64,000 nt of DNA from Pomacea canaliculata (Eukaryota; Mollusca; Gastropoda; Architaenioglossa; Ampullariidae). Position numbers and translations under genes: made by a program. The stretch covers positions 20,300,319-20,364,318 of the forward strand of contig NC_037591.1 in assembly GCF_003073045.1 (NCBI RefSeq). Direction: 5' to 3'. Under the pieces are notes generated by a model. It worked only from the letters and a program-made list of their open reading frames with translations. It was not told the DNA's origin and did no database searches. This document shows positions 36,366 through 49,200 of the stretch, one piece after another (position 1 is the first letter of the stretch; every line of letters begins with the position of its first letter).

Positions 36366-38479
36366 CCAAGTCGACCCGAACAATTTTAATATGATGTAAA
36401 GGCAGTTCGACTCAGCCAACACTAAAACTGTCTTAGAGACGATCACAGATGACAGAAATTTCTAGTCTTTTTTATTATCTTGGCGTGTTAAATTTGGTCT
36501 CAGAAGTGTTGGAGTGATATGTAGTCGTGGTAGAATCGTTCCAATCAATTTAATTTATAAAGAAGTTGTCCACTTTTGTTGTGACACTTTATCTGAAGGC
36601 ATGTTTCTGTATAGAAAACAATTTCCTAATCGCAAAGAAGCATATTTGAAGTCTGCCCACACAGATACACACATACCTGACACGCGCGCGCACACACACA
36701 CAGTATGTATTCTATCCCCTACGGACTTGTACAGTCTTACAAAGCAACTGACCTGATGGTGTCTTTGCAGCAGATTATGTCCATCTCGGTCACTCCTGCT
36801 GTCGCTGTTGCAATCCTGATGGGGATGTCTGAGCTGCAGCTGGGAATGATAGATCACCAGTACTCAAAGCTGTTCACCTCCCCGAGCTGTAGCCCATCGT
36901 GTAGATTTTGGCAATGTTTTTGCCGCTGGTGTTGACCATGACTTTGCTGGTCAGTTCTGGTCTTCATTCCATCTGCCTTTGCTGCTGGCGGTCGACTCAG
37001 ATCAGTGTCGTCTGTAAAGTTCAGATTTTATGAGGGCCTATCAGCAATGGAAAGGTAGATGTGATGGTCTTAAAGGGTTTATTGAAAAACGTTGTACATT
37101 ACAGGTCACAAGGTAAGCCTTGGTGGACAGTCACTGTTATCTGAAAGACTGTTGTCTCCTTGGTATCTTGTCGGACACGATTAAGTCCCTTCGCATAGCA
37201 GGCTGAGGGTGACAAACTCTCCTGTAATCTTGTCCCTTTGTTTATAGATATATTTTGACGGGAATGTCAGCTATAAATAGCCATGTTTATGTGTTTGTTG
37301 ACATTTCTAGATATCGATGATGATCGCCATGTTTGCATTTGCCTGAAGTGAGCTGTGGCTCTTTTCCTTTCTTTCTGCGTATTGTCGTCAAAAGTAAGAT
37401 ATTATCATCAGAGGGAATCGACTGTAACTGAAGGTCTCGGCTGTAGAAAACCACGGATGTAGTCGTCTCTTATATCTACAGCTATTTCACTTTGAATTTT
37501 GTTTTCTTTGTAGGGATTAGGATAGATGCACTTTTTTTTTTCTTGTAGAAATTCCTCAATGACTGACTTTATAGAAAATAAAGTAGCTGATATTCCAAAA
37601 TGTGTTTTATTGACGCCAATTGTGAAGTTTTATGAATGTCAAGGGCGTACAGTAACATATTTTCAGCTGTATTACATGTACAGGATAGTTGTGTTTGTCA
37701 ATCCTTTACTTTACACATTATTTCTCAAGAGTGAAAAATATTTGGGTATAAAGTTTTACAAATGAACGCTGAGATGAAGGAAATATTGACGAACACTTAA
37801 TAAAATCACTTGATTAAGAAGATATATTTACAGACTCAATCAGTAAGATCAACATCCATTTTACTGTAAGCTAAGTATTTAGTCCACAATAACATCCATT
37901 TTGTTTCAAGACCAGCAACTATTTCAAGACAAGATCAGGTCGTAATTCTGGGCATTTTGCAGAGTTCCTTCCTTTTACTAAATGCTTACGATGTATTTGT
38001 TCACAAGTTGAAGGCTGAGAAGATCTAAGCCTGAACCTCCTTTTATGTCCGTCGTCATGTTAAAAGGTCTACAGAGACATAAAGGTAGTGCTTAGAGAAG
38101 AAAGAATCCACACATTCCGTGAAGTACACAGGTGAGCACTACCTGTACAAAGTGTTTTGCCACAAAAGTCAAAAGATTTTCGGTCGCTCACACGACACCT
38201 TCTATCTGGAAAACCAACTAGTCTGAAAGAAATACCAAAAACATTCTTTACCTGCAATACAACTCGGCGTGGGTGGGAAGCAGGGTGTGTGTCAGGTGCA
38301 GTCAGGTCAGGAAACCGACGGCGTCGTCGCCGAGCGTTGCTGTTCAAATGTCATTGGCATGATGGCATGAGGGATGCGTTTACCTGTAATTTGCCAGGAA
38401 ATCCCTCAGTACTCTCCAACACTGGTCAGGAACTGCGGTCAAAGAAATGTGACAATGGTGGATTTCTGTGACCTGTCCA
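36366..38479 (+). other. 3' flank of copy H running into unique sequence
   Basis: Up to about 37,370 this is homologous to the sequences after copies B and C, including a (CA/CG)n tract at 36,682-36,702. It also keeps a stretch, 36,770-36,890, that is shared with type 1 flanks but deleted after B and D. Beyond 37,370 it is unique and no gene is recognisable. The open frames at 37,526-37,765 and 38,157-38,471 have no protein-like features. Confidence 0.45.
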
Positions 38480-39180
38480 TGCAGACAGGTTAAAAAACAC
38501 GAAGACAAGAGAATACACAGAGGTTATGCAAACATGCAGAGGTAAAAAAATATATACACAGGTAAAACGAACATACCTAGAAAAGTTAAACCAAAAAAAA
38601 CATAGAAAAAAAGCAGAGGAAAACATCTCGAAAACAAACACAAGTAAACAAAATAGGCATAAAGATGAGAAGCTGGCAAAGGTGAACAAAATATTCAAAG
38701 CAGTAGAAAACATGTAGATGTCAAAGACGTCAAGAGAACACATACAGGACAAGAAAACACGTAGAGGGCAAGAAAAAAAACTTACAGATGTTAAGCGGAC
38801 GAGCTGACAAAGGATAAGATAACATTTGGAGGAAAGGAAAACTATCAGAGATTAAGAGTTCTTGCTTATAAAAAAACCCACAGAAGCTTTGAATTTGTTA
38901 GCAGAAGAAAAACATAAAGAGATCGAGAGAGAAAATTGACAAAGTTTGAGTAAACTCTTTGGCAAGCTTTCAAGAGAGTGTTTACAAAGGTAAAAAGAAA
39001 CATACAGGAATCAAGATTTTATAGAAGTCAAGTGTACATAGATCAAAGAACATACCGACAGAAGTGGAGAGAATATACCTAGACCAGGCAACATTTAAAA
39101 TAAAATTGTGTCACATAGGTTAAAAGAACACACGAAGGTGACAAACATACTTACAAGTCAAGACAACATAGGACCAAGTC
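38480..39180 (+). repeat. Purine-rich degenerate tandem repeat
   Basis: A strongly A/G-biased strand in which variants of gaaaacatayagatgtcaag recur roughly every 20-25 bp (for example 38,703, 38,730, 38,750 and 38,772), with drift. It looks like an old minisatellite. The Lys-rich open frame inside it is a by-product. Confidence 0.5.
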
Positions 39181-39749
39181 CAGATTTTTCAAAGCTGCTT
39201 TTCATTCAGTAGTAAAGATGTGAAAAGAGAGAAAAATATACAGAACAGGGAAAGATACTTGGCTGTAGTGAGATATAAGGGTAAAGACTATATCATGGAT
39301 GTGGATAAAGACTATAATGAAATACAGAAATAGAAACATTAGTGAGGTAAAGACTTTATAAGCCTCGTGGGTTGTTTTTCTTCAGGTAAATAATTATTTA
39401 TCTGCCTATCGTTGATTGTACGTCTTTCTCTATAGTTGACTTTTTCTGTTTTGATTTTCTTGTAGGATTTCTTAAATAATCTATCAATATGTTACTGAAT
39501 TGCATATTAGTGTACTGCTGACTATAGGCTACATAAAATGGATTGTCACCTCAATCAAGTCGGAGTGAGATGTCTGTATGTGTGTTGTGTCGTGTCTTCA
39601 CACACACTTGCCTACTCGTGTCTAGTTTCTGACCACAAGCTTCCTGTGCACGTTCAGACGCGGGTGAATAATGTTGCGTGGAAACACTTGAAGTTTTCTG
39701 ACAATTCCGAAAGACACACAGAGCACAGGAGCTCAGTAGGCTGTTTGCA

Positions 39750-39894
39750 CACGGCTCTCATCTGTTTACCCGGCGTCCCCCGCGCGACGTCATTAGACGC
39801 CAAGAGCGAGGCTGTATGAGGCAGACGACAACTGTGGTTCTAACGACTTCGCACATTTTACCAAGACATTCAGTTGGAGAGTAATGTTGTTAAG
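39750..39894 (+). promoter_or_regulatory. Probable promoter and first exon of the LPMO-like gene
   Basis: A local GC-rich stretch (39,770-39,815, with gcgcgacgtcatt) lies just before a short exon ending GTTGTTAAG|gtgaat at 39,894. The ATG at 39,884 in this exon joins in frame (phase 2) to the exon at 40,446. The transcription start itself is not visible, and no TATA box was identified. Confidence 0.4.
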
Positions 39895-42800
39895 GTGAAT
39901 ATTTGTTTCATTTCTGTGTGTCCTTTTTATCTATTATCGTTTTCTCTTTCATTTTTTTTTTGGTTGGTTTCTTCCTTACTAAAGTTTTGTAGTTTCTAGT
40001 GTGTTCAGCTTCTCTTGGTTTCCTTCTAACACTTCTGTGTCTTTGAAATCCACTTCTCCCTCGCTCTGTTTGGCATGCACGTTAGTCATCTCAATGCATG
40101 TACATCTGTCACTTTCATACATATACATTTTGTAATTTTTATGTACAGCTGTATGTACATTTAAAGATCATGTCCACCTCTTTTACTTACATTTTTCCTG
40201 TTCGTTGGTTTGGTTTCAGTGTGTGTGCGTGTGTGTGTACTCGTCCAAGTTTGCTTGGAAAACAATCAGGATTTAGTGCAGAACCCGGTACGTGTTGAAA
40301 CATTCTCATGTCCACATTGTTGTAGATGAACCATCAACACGTTGGTGAACCTGAACATGTTTATCACGCTCACTTACAGTCACATGGCACAGGTCTGTAA
40401 ATGATGTGCTGCTTGTTTGACATGTTAATGGTCATCTGTCTACAGGGTCAGTCATTTCTCACAATGGCACAGTCTTGCGATGGTCGGCATTATTCTGTTC
40501 CTTGACCTTCCATCTACCCGAGGCCAGGGTCGACTGCAACTGCCCTTCGCTCGGTCGAGCGTGTGGAGGTCGGGACTGGACACAGTCCACAACTACGATG
40601 ACCACCTGTTAGAATGTGGTGGATACTGGGTGTGTCTCGTATTATTATCTTATTTCATTAATAAAACATAATTTTGGTGATTGTTCGATATTAGGAAAAG
40701 TCATTAAGCATAGGATTTTTGATTAATTATTGAAATGAACAAACCAGGAAAAAGTGAATAAACGGTTATTCAACATTTTTTTTGGTACATATTGTTGTGT
40801 TATGCTGGATGCTAAACTGTAGTTGTTTTAATAGATAATGAACTGGGCTATACTGTAGTCTTTGTGTCATGTGTCAGGCGATACAGATGTATATTGTAGT
40901 TGTGTTATGTGTCAGACTACACTGTAGTTGTTGTGTCATATGTCAGACTACACTGTAGTTGTTGTGTCATATGTCAGGCTACACTGTAGTTGTTGTGTCA
41001 TGTGTCGGGCTATACTGTAGTTGTTGTGTCATATGTCAGACTACACTGTAGTTGTTGTGTCATATGTCAGGCTACACTGTAGTTGTTGTGTCATGTGTCA
41101 GACTACACTGTAGTTGTTGTGTCATGTGTCGGGCTATACTGTAGTTGTTGTGTCATGTGTCAGACTACACTGTAGTTGTTGTGTCATGTGTCAGACTACA
41201 CTGTAGTTGTTGTGTATCATGTGTCAGACTACACTGTATTTGTTGTGTCACGTGTCAGACTACACTATAGTTGTTGTGTCATGTGTCAGACTACACTATA
41301 GTTGTTGTGTCACGTGTCAGACTACACTGTAGTTGTTGTGTCACGTGTCAGACTACACTATAGCTGTTGTGTCACGTGTGATACTACACTGTAGTTGTTG
41401 TGTCATGTGTCAGACTACACTGTAGTTGTTGTGTCATGTGTCAGGCTACACTGTAGTTGTTGTGTCACGTGTCAGACTACACTGTAGTTGTTTTGCTTGT
41501 CAGTACAAGAAGCGCAGAGGCAATCAGTGTGGGTTGTGTGGAGATCCCGTTGACGGACCCAGAGATCATGAAGCAGGGGGACGTTACGCTACTGGTATAC
41601 TGACGGCAAGCTACTACCCGGGACAAGTGAGTTACCCCGCCTTGGTGACGTCATCTAGTGCATGGCAATACTTCACTGTCTTGTTTTTACCATTTCTCTT
41701 ATTGAATTTAAATGTTTTCAACTGTTAAAGACGCAGTCGATAGAATGCAGTTGAAACTGTGCCTATTTCAAATACGATTTCGAGAATTATCGAAAAAAGC
41801 GATAAAATTTGCTTTCAAATTTATGTATGAATAACAAATGTTTTCAGGTTTCGAATGTTCGCCGAATGTGTCATCACTTGTAGCACCTTCACTGGCTTAT
41901 CGTTAGTTATGTCACTGAACAGTACCTTCATCGGCATTACAATGTTACTGGATTGATTAAAATATGGCTCACAGAACGATCCGTTTACCAAACACGACAT
42001 TTGACTTCTCGGCCAACCTCACATCTCTAAACATTTTATGTTTGTAAATTTGTCGAAAATCGGGTTAGAAAGCTGATAACTAAGAGACACTTAAAATATT
42101 GCCCGCAGAGGACACAGTTCAAAGTCCTGATGAATACCAACCAAGGAGGATATTTCCAGTTTAGCATCTGTTCTCTGCAAAGCTCCAGCGAGGCATCAAC
42201 CCAGGCGTGTTTCGACCAGCATCCAGTGCCACTTGCTGACGGATCTGGCTTCAGGTATGGTACAGACAGCAGTGACGACTTTGTACGGACACATTTTATT
42301 ACAAAATTACATTTCTAAATTATATTTATATAGTTTATAAGTGCTTTTTGTGTGCAATTTCTCTACTCATAGTTGGTCTCATAGCAAGTATAAGTGTTAT
42401 AACACAACCTGGATTTGTTAATCTTCAAGTGATATTGTTTTCTATTCTACACCTTAACTTAATGTTGAATTTAATACATTTGATATGTTTTTTACAACCA
42501 ATACAATTATTTCTGGTATTCAAATAATAATATTTTCAATGTTAATACTACTTACAAATAAGTATCATGCATATAATAATTTCTTTTGAAGCATTTACGG
42601 CAATGAAAGTAAAAGGTATAAGTTATAACTGTATAATTCAAATGAAGTCGGTGCTTTTCAAAGATAACGCATTTTCTGTTTAGCTTTACACCAGTGTAAA
42701 CTGTTTCAAATGTCCATCACTACGAGCTTGAGTCAGTGTACCAGTCACTACAGTTGTGACTACACTGATGCAGCTTCAGACACTAACTGACAAAAAAATA

Positions 42801-44822
42801 GACAAGAAAGAATCTGAGCGGGAAAGCATTGTTGTAACTTTGTGCAGGTACTATTTACCTGAGAATCAGCAAGGTGTCTTTACGGTCGACGTTGTCATCC
42901 CGGAAGTGACTTGTCAAGCGTGTGTGTTGCAATGGATATACACCGGAAGTAAGTTTCGGGGTTACGTGCAGAGTATGCGATGTATAAGTAAACCTTTCAG
43001 AAAGCGAAGGACTGAGTATGAATGTGATATTACCTGTCATGTTGCGTTAAGACCGTTCTTAACCAGAGAAATGTTTGAGCTGGTATGGCAAATTTTTGTA
43101 TAACTGTCAGGTGTAAACTTTCTGTGTCCGTGTTTTTCTGGTTAAGAACAACTGTAAAGCAAAACATAAGCGAAACCAGTAGATCCTGGGAGCAGCATTC
43201 TTTTTCTCAGGACAGATGCGCAAGTAGCAAAAAGTTTTCTAGCACAAGTAGCTTATGCGGGTAGTTATGTCAAAAAACAATCAAAGTCTCACAATGATAC
43301 CCTCATAAACACTAGATAATGCAAATATTTCTTGTCATAATTACAAACTAGGAAGCAAATCCAGCATTTTGTTGTGCTTACTGTTTTTCTTTTGTTTTTG
43401 TTTTTTTTTAATTTTTACAAAATCCTCGAAAACGTGCGTGCCTTGGACAGATCATGCCTGGGGTTTTGATGCTGATGGAAATGAGTGTCGGGGCTGTGGA
43501 CCTCAGTACGAACTGAGGAACTGCGCAGACGTGGCCATCACTTCCGGTGCAACAGTACAAAGTACTAACCCCTTTTATGAGTATCCTTAAATTCAGTCAC
43601 TTCAAGCCCGAAAAACAATTTTCCTTTTCTGTTTACCATTGAACTGTTGAACCGATATGTTTATCTCTTTACAGCTTTGTGTCCAAGTAAAATATATTTC
43701 TGAATGATGAAAATTGTCCTCAGCAAGTTAACCCTTTTTCAGATTTTTTAAATTCCTTTCGTGTCTTCTTAATATTTATATTTTGTATTAATTTCAGTCA
43801 ATCCAGTTATTCAAAACTACAACAGAGCAGAAATCAATGGTGGCAGCTCAGGAGGGCCTTACCTGTACAATCCATCCAATTCTCCGACGAGTCCGACATT
43901 CGTGTCCCCTGATCTGAACGGGTTCAACACCGGGCTCCGTTGCGTCGCCGTGGGAACCAAACGGAACATGCGTGGTATGGACGACTGGTGTACAGACAAC
44001 TGCAACAAGAACTACTGCCCACAGGCTACGTGCTCGTGTCAAGGGTCACAGCAAGCGCCCTCTGGCACACCGACGGTTAGAGTTAACGATCCTTGGGGCG
44101 ATAGCGTGAAGCAGCTTCCTTTCACAACCCCACCACGGTTTAACGGATTCGTCACCCCCAACGTTTATCCCCCTTACCAAACTGAAGCAGAAAGTGTTAC
44201 GAGTGGAAAGCGAAACTGCGTTGGCGTTGGACCGCAGAACGATGTTCCTGGGATGAGCGAGTGGTGCTCTGACAACTGTAACGACCAGTTCTGTCCCAGG
44301 GACCTCTGTTCTTGTGAAGGGTCTGACGGCACCGGGCAAAGCACCTCAGGTGATCAGAATGGTGAGCCTGACCTCAAGCCTGCTGATCCCTGGGGCGTCC
44401 CACAACCTCCCACAGACCTTGACGGTCCCATCGCAGGTCCGGTAACTCCGTCCCTTCAATGCGTCGCCATAGGAACGAAGCGCGGAATGAGAGGAATGGA
44501 CGAATGGTGCACTGAAAACTGTAACAGCAATTATTGCCCCCGTGGCACGTGTTCTTGTCAGAGCATTGGCAACAGCCCTCCTCAGAGCCCGCAGTCGGGA
44601 ACCGAGGACCCTTGGGGAAATGCGTACAACCAGCAGGGAGAGACTGAGAGAAAATCCCCCGGTGCCCTCCCTTCGGTCGTGCGTAACGACAACATCAACA
44701 CCAGCCATGATGGACAGAAGAAATGCGTTGGAGTCAGTCCCAGGATGGGGCACATGGACGAATGGTGCACAAACAACTGCAACAGAAACCACTGTCCGCC
44801 TGCACTGTGCGCGTGTACTTGA
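39884..44822 (+). CDS. AA15-type LPMO homologue lacking both copper histidines, with four C-terminal cysteine modules
   Basis: Exons are 39,884-39,894, 40,446-40,629, 41,504-41,626, 42,109-42,254, 42,848-42,948, 43,451-43,546 and 43,798-44,822, giving about 561 residues; all phases agree. A signal peptide (h-region MVGIILFL) ends at STRG. The mature protein then follows the AA15 pattern: GRLQLPFARSSVWR, NYDDHLLECGGYW, QCGLCGDPVDGPRDHEAGG, GGYFQFSIC, TCQACVLQWIYTG, AWGFD and RNCADVAI. The mature N-terminal residue, His in AA15 enzymes, is Gln31 (CAG 40,525), and the second brace residue (NHxG) is Gln118 (CAA 42,142). It is therefore probably not an active copper oxygenase. The last exon adds four C-x13-15-C-x3-C-x4-C-x4-C-x-C modules with WC and NC pairs, the first three each followed by DPWG. 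It is probably a secreted polysaccharide- or matrix-binding protein. The first exon is inferred; ATG 40,480 is the alternative start. Confidence 0.85.
40846..41494 (+). repeat. 31-bp minisatellite, about 20 copies, in an intron of the LPMO-like gene
   Basis: Head-to-tail copies of a 31-bp unit (gactacactgtagttgttgt followed by gtcatatgtca) with few substitutions, for example atatg/atgtg/acgtg, gac/ggc and one 2-base insertion. The array runs into the 3' splice site of the next exon (cag at 41,501-41,503), so its last copy supplies part of the pyrimidine/branch region. Confidence 0.93.
43935..44819 (+). repeat. Four protein-level repeats in the LPMO-like tail
   Basis: Modules start at about 43,940, 44,218, 44,460 and 44,725. 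Modules 1 and 3 share CVA(V/I)GTKR and RGMD; modules 2 and 4 share CVGV and lack TKR. The alternation suggests duplication of a two-module block. Linkers after modules 1-3 carry DPWG. I do not know a named domain for this pattern. Confidence 0.85.
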
Positions 44823-46240
44823 CAATGAGGAGGTCATCGACACACTCGTCAACGATTGAGAATCATGTACGGTCTCTGAAGTAAGGCTAGCCATATCGCT
44901 TGTATCATTTGTATCGTTTGTATCGCTTTTTCTGCATTTGATTAAAAATTCAAAGTGTCTCGTTTCTTGTAGCTAGAGATGCAGTGTGTGACAATGAACC
45001 CTGTGAACTAGTTAGGTGGGGAAGACACAGAAACACAACAAGAGGAAGATACACACACACGGAGCAGGAGAAAGACAAAATATTTAAAGCTGAGGAAAAA
45101 ATACACGAACAGTAGACTGTCTATGTATGTGTATGTCGTCCTGTCTATTCTAGCTGTGTGTCTGTCTGACGTGGATGTGGATGTGTTTCTGCCCGTATAG
45201 TCTACCTATGTGTTCTCTGCTTCTCTAGATGTGTGTCGACATGTCTGCCCATCTAGTGGCTTATCAATCTTCCTCTACATTTATACTGTTCACAAAGACA
45301 ACAAAATTTTCTCGTAATGCATCTACAATAATCCTTTAGTCTGTGAAAGACAGATGAATAGGTGATTAGAATTATAGATCGATTTCTTCCAAATATTTCC
45401 TAAGGTCTCACATATTGGCACAAGTGTACGCGCATGATTATATTCACAAACACACAAACTGTAATGCTAGTGGAACCTTTTAGATCGTTTTTAATCTACA
45501 CAGAAATACTTTACATCACGAATTGTTAAAAAGAAATTGGAATTTAATGGAGCAGTTCAGTGGGGACTTTCACCATTCCCCGCTCTACCCTGTTGCATCG
45601 TCTTTCCACGCGGACTTGTTTGAGTTTTTAACGGAGCACATGGCAGCAGAACACTGGAGGACAGCTGACCAAGATGGACATCAGCAAGTGGTGGCGATGT
45701 GCAGCTGCTGCATGTCTCGTTGACGTTGTTGACATCAGAGCCTGGATGCAGCTGCTTTATTTTCATCTGAAACAGTTTGACACAGTGACAAAGCACAGAC
45801 ACAGTGGCATAGCTCTCATACATCTACTGGGTTCTTATAAGGAATTCTGCCACAGCGACTGACACTGTGACATGTTTGTGACACAGTCTCACAGCCCTGA
45901 CATAGCCTGGGCGTCAGTGAATCCCAAACTGTCAATAACGACATGATGACACACGGCACACCCCACTACAAAATGAATTGTTCACGGCATATGAGTATAT
46001 TCCAGCACATTTTGGGAATCATTTGTGTTAACAAATCGCTACTCACCTGATTTACTAAATCTTCCTGTAAGCTGAAAATTGTATGAGAACCCTATTCGTT
46101 GATTATTTTCGTTAACTTTCGCTTTCTGTAAAAGATTATTTGGAGGAAACTATTTAAAAGCTTCAATACAGCAAAAGTAGTAACATTACATTAACATTAG
46201 TTCACATTAATGCTGTACACATTCATAATTCCATCTTTGA
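44823..46240. other. Convergent intergenic region between LPMO-like and GLUT genes
   Basis: ATTAAA at 44,941-44,946 is a possible polyadenylation signal for the LPMO-like gene. The rest contains low-complexity gacacagtgac-like patches (45,776-45,960). The open frames at 45,523-45,862 on both strands have no recognisable domains. Confidence 0.45.
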
Positions 46241-49200
46241 TTAACTACTAGGATGGAACTGACCAGTCGTTGTTTCGTATGAGACGAAGTAATTACCTTC
46301 CTTGAATGGCGGAGCAGATTTGTCTTCCTTGGCCCGCCAGACCATGGTGATGTCTTCGATCGTACGCCCTTTGGTTTCAGGAAGGTACACGAACGTGAAA
46401 ATGGCGAAGAGCAGAAGAAAGACCGTGAAGGGCAGGAAAGTATAGTCACCAAGTCCTTTCTGTGGAAACAAAATGAGGATCGCCGTGTGAACATTAAACA
46501 GTCTAAAACATGCCGGCATTGTAAACAGGATATTTCCGCAGGACGCACTCGTCGACTGTTAAAATGGAAGCGGGAGTCAGTTTGTCAGCCACTCAGTTAC
46601 TTTTACCGAGACACACGAGCGTAAAAGAGATGACTGTTGAGTTATAAACTGTTGCAAAGGTAAATGTTGCATGTTCGACCAAACTAATTAAAGTACTTGA
46701 ATGTGGACAAAAGGAATAGCTATGAGTAAATGATAATACAGATCAAATTTTACTTTTCTAATGAAATGAAGAATAATATTTAAAGCGATATAAGTGTTGC
46801 TTTCCTCAATCGCCATCTTACGATAAAGTAATATTCTTTGATCAGCGCTAGCAAACTAGAAGGTAAGATGATTAGCAAAAGAACTTTTGACCTGAATGAA
46901 AGGGAAAGAGTAGCCCACGATGAAGTTGGCCACCCAGTTGACCAGCACGGACACACTGATCGCCACTGATCGCGGGCCCTGTGCGAAGAGCTCGGCCACT
47001 ATCAGCCATGGAATGGAGCCTGGACATAGGAGTCACGTGTGTGTGTCAGCTGGTCAGTGCGTGTGGCAATTCATCTTTTTCTTTCATTCTTGAAGTAATC
47101 ACATACTAGAATGCAGTGAAACTCGTCTTCAATATCACAGGCTTTACATTTAGTCTGTAACCTTGGTACATTGGATCCTATTGTCCTTTAAATGTTGTCA
47201 ACGTTTGCAAGACCGTGGATTAGGAAACACGGTGGACTTACCAGGTCCCAGTGCAAAGAAGACAACGAAGATGAGTGACACAACGATACTGCCTATCTTG
47301 AATCCTTCCACTTCATCCTGAAAGTCAACCCAGTCGTGAATGACAATAGAGGAGGAGGCAATCTAGACGTATCAACAAGGCAGCTCATGTCTTTTACATT
47401 TTGTTATTAGTTTGGTCAACTGAGCTCTGTCCTACTGAGCTGACTATGTTAGGAGACAGCGAATCACACAAAAAAAAAATAAAGAGAGAAAAGAAAATCC
47501 CCAACGAACTCGGTAGCTCCTGTCGGTTAGTCACGACACTCGTTATTTTTTGACGGTTAGCAAGTTGTGTCCTTTGCTGCATAATATAAGAAATGGCAAA
47601 CATGACCTGTTAAAGTCTTTGCTACACGGAGTGTCAATGTTTTTCCCACATAACTAGTTAAAAAACTTACATCGATTCATATCTACACAAGCCAGTGCTA
47701 AAACAATATCTGATCCTGCAGGTGGCTTACCTTCAGTGCCAAGGTGAGGGTGATGAGGATGCTAAACAGGAACATACCGCCGAGACCCACCATGTGCAGC
47801 GTTCGCCTGCCCAGCCTGTCCATCAAAGGAATCGTCACCAGTGTCATGGAAACCATGACCGCGCCCACTCCGCTAGTGGCATGAATGGCCGTGTCCTCCT
47901 CCAGACCGGCGCCTTTGAAGAGGCTGGAGGAGTAGTAGAAGATCTGAAGACGAGAACGAGGCAGCGAGCGTGACTGTCAGTACGGGTGGTGAGGTTGAGG
48001 TATGTTAAATCTCTAGACCGACAGCATGGTACAGGTATTCGGGGTGTCCTGGTGCTTACCTGCGAGCTAGGGCAGTCAATCATTTTATTTACTTCACAGA
48101 CAATTGAATGTTTCGACATTTGCTTCCACTGATGCTGTCTCGGATCATTAGTTAATCATTAAATCATCGGCACGTCTATGACATTCTGCATTCCTTTGTA
48201 CTTTAATGTCAGGTTATATTCCTGTTAAATTATTCTTAATCAGAAGGAAACGTTTGAAGATAAGTTTCAAAACTAAATGGCACAGCCACCCAGTCAGTGA
48301 GTGACCCACCCCGTTGATACCAGACAGTTGCTGCGACAGTTGCATGACGATGCTAATGATGAGTGGCGTGCGCAGACTCTTCTTGCTGACGAAGTCTTGA
48401 AGGCGTATCTGCAGACGACATTTGGAAAACTTTGTCAGGTGAACTTGTTTAGTATGTTACTGAAGTTAAAACATAAGTTCTTGTAGGTACATGTTTTATG
48501 TAAAAACTGGGATGCTGTCTTGAACCAAGTTGGTTAGCTACCTTGTAAAGTCCATGTCTTGAGGTCTCACTTCTCTCTATCATTCTGTATCAAGCTCTAT
48601 CAAGCCACTCTGTATTAATTCCGTTCAGGACACACAAGGATTTGTCAGACACACATCCATTCTGTCCACAGTACCTTCGGTTCCGATGCCGTATGACAAG
48701 CTTCTGCTTTCATCTCTTGGATGTCGTCGTCAATGACATCTGTACCTCGCAACATCCGGAGAACTGTCACAGACGTGACACACAATTTATACCTCCAGGA
48801 ATCTTGTTTCCCCTTTTAACAATGCCAATATCCATATTATATATATACGCAGTAACAACATATTCGATTACAACACACTTGTATCTTTGATATCAAGGGT
48901 CAGTACACAAAAGATCACAAGTGAATATAATAGTTTCTTTCTCTTTCTATATATAAACACACACACCTAATGTTTTCAAATATAATCAGTGTCACCAATG
49001 CGAGAAGCAGTGACCGGGTTGTTTAGGGGGGAGTGGGAAAACTGGCCTTGACACACTCCACTTCACCAGGTAGGAATGTTTTGTCAAGCGATGCAGTCAA
49101 CAGACTCGTTCAGAGCAACTGTTACCTCTCCGCGCCTCCTCCTCCTGTTCCTTGGCGATGAGAAGAAAACGCGGGCTCTCCGGGCACACGGGCAGCAGCA

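Noticed and set aside
40846-41494. CRISPR-like repeat array
   Set aside because: The 31-bp units are contiguous with no spacers and the genome is eukaryotic; it is a minisatellite.
44046-44894. Minus-strand open frames of 97 and 182 codons opposite the LPMO-like tail
   Set aside because: They are shadows of the repeated cysteine-module coding exon and have no independent features.
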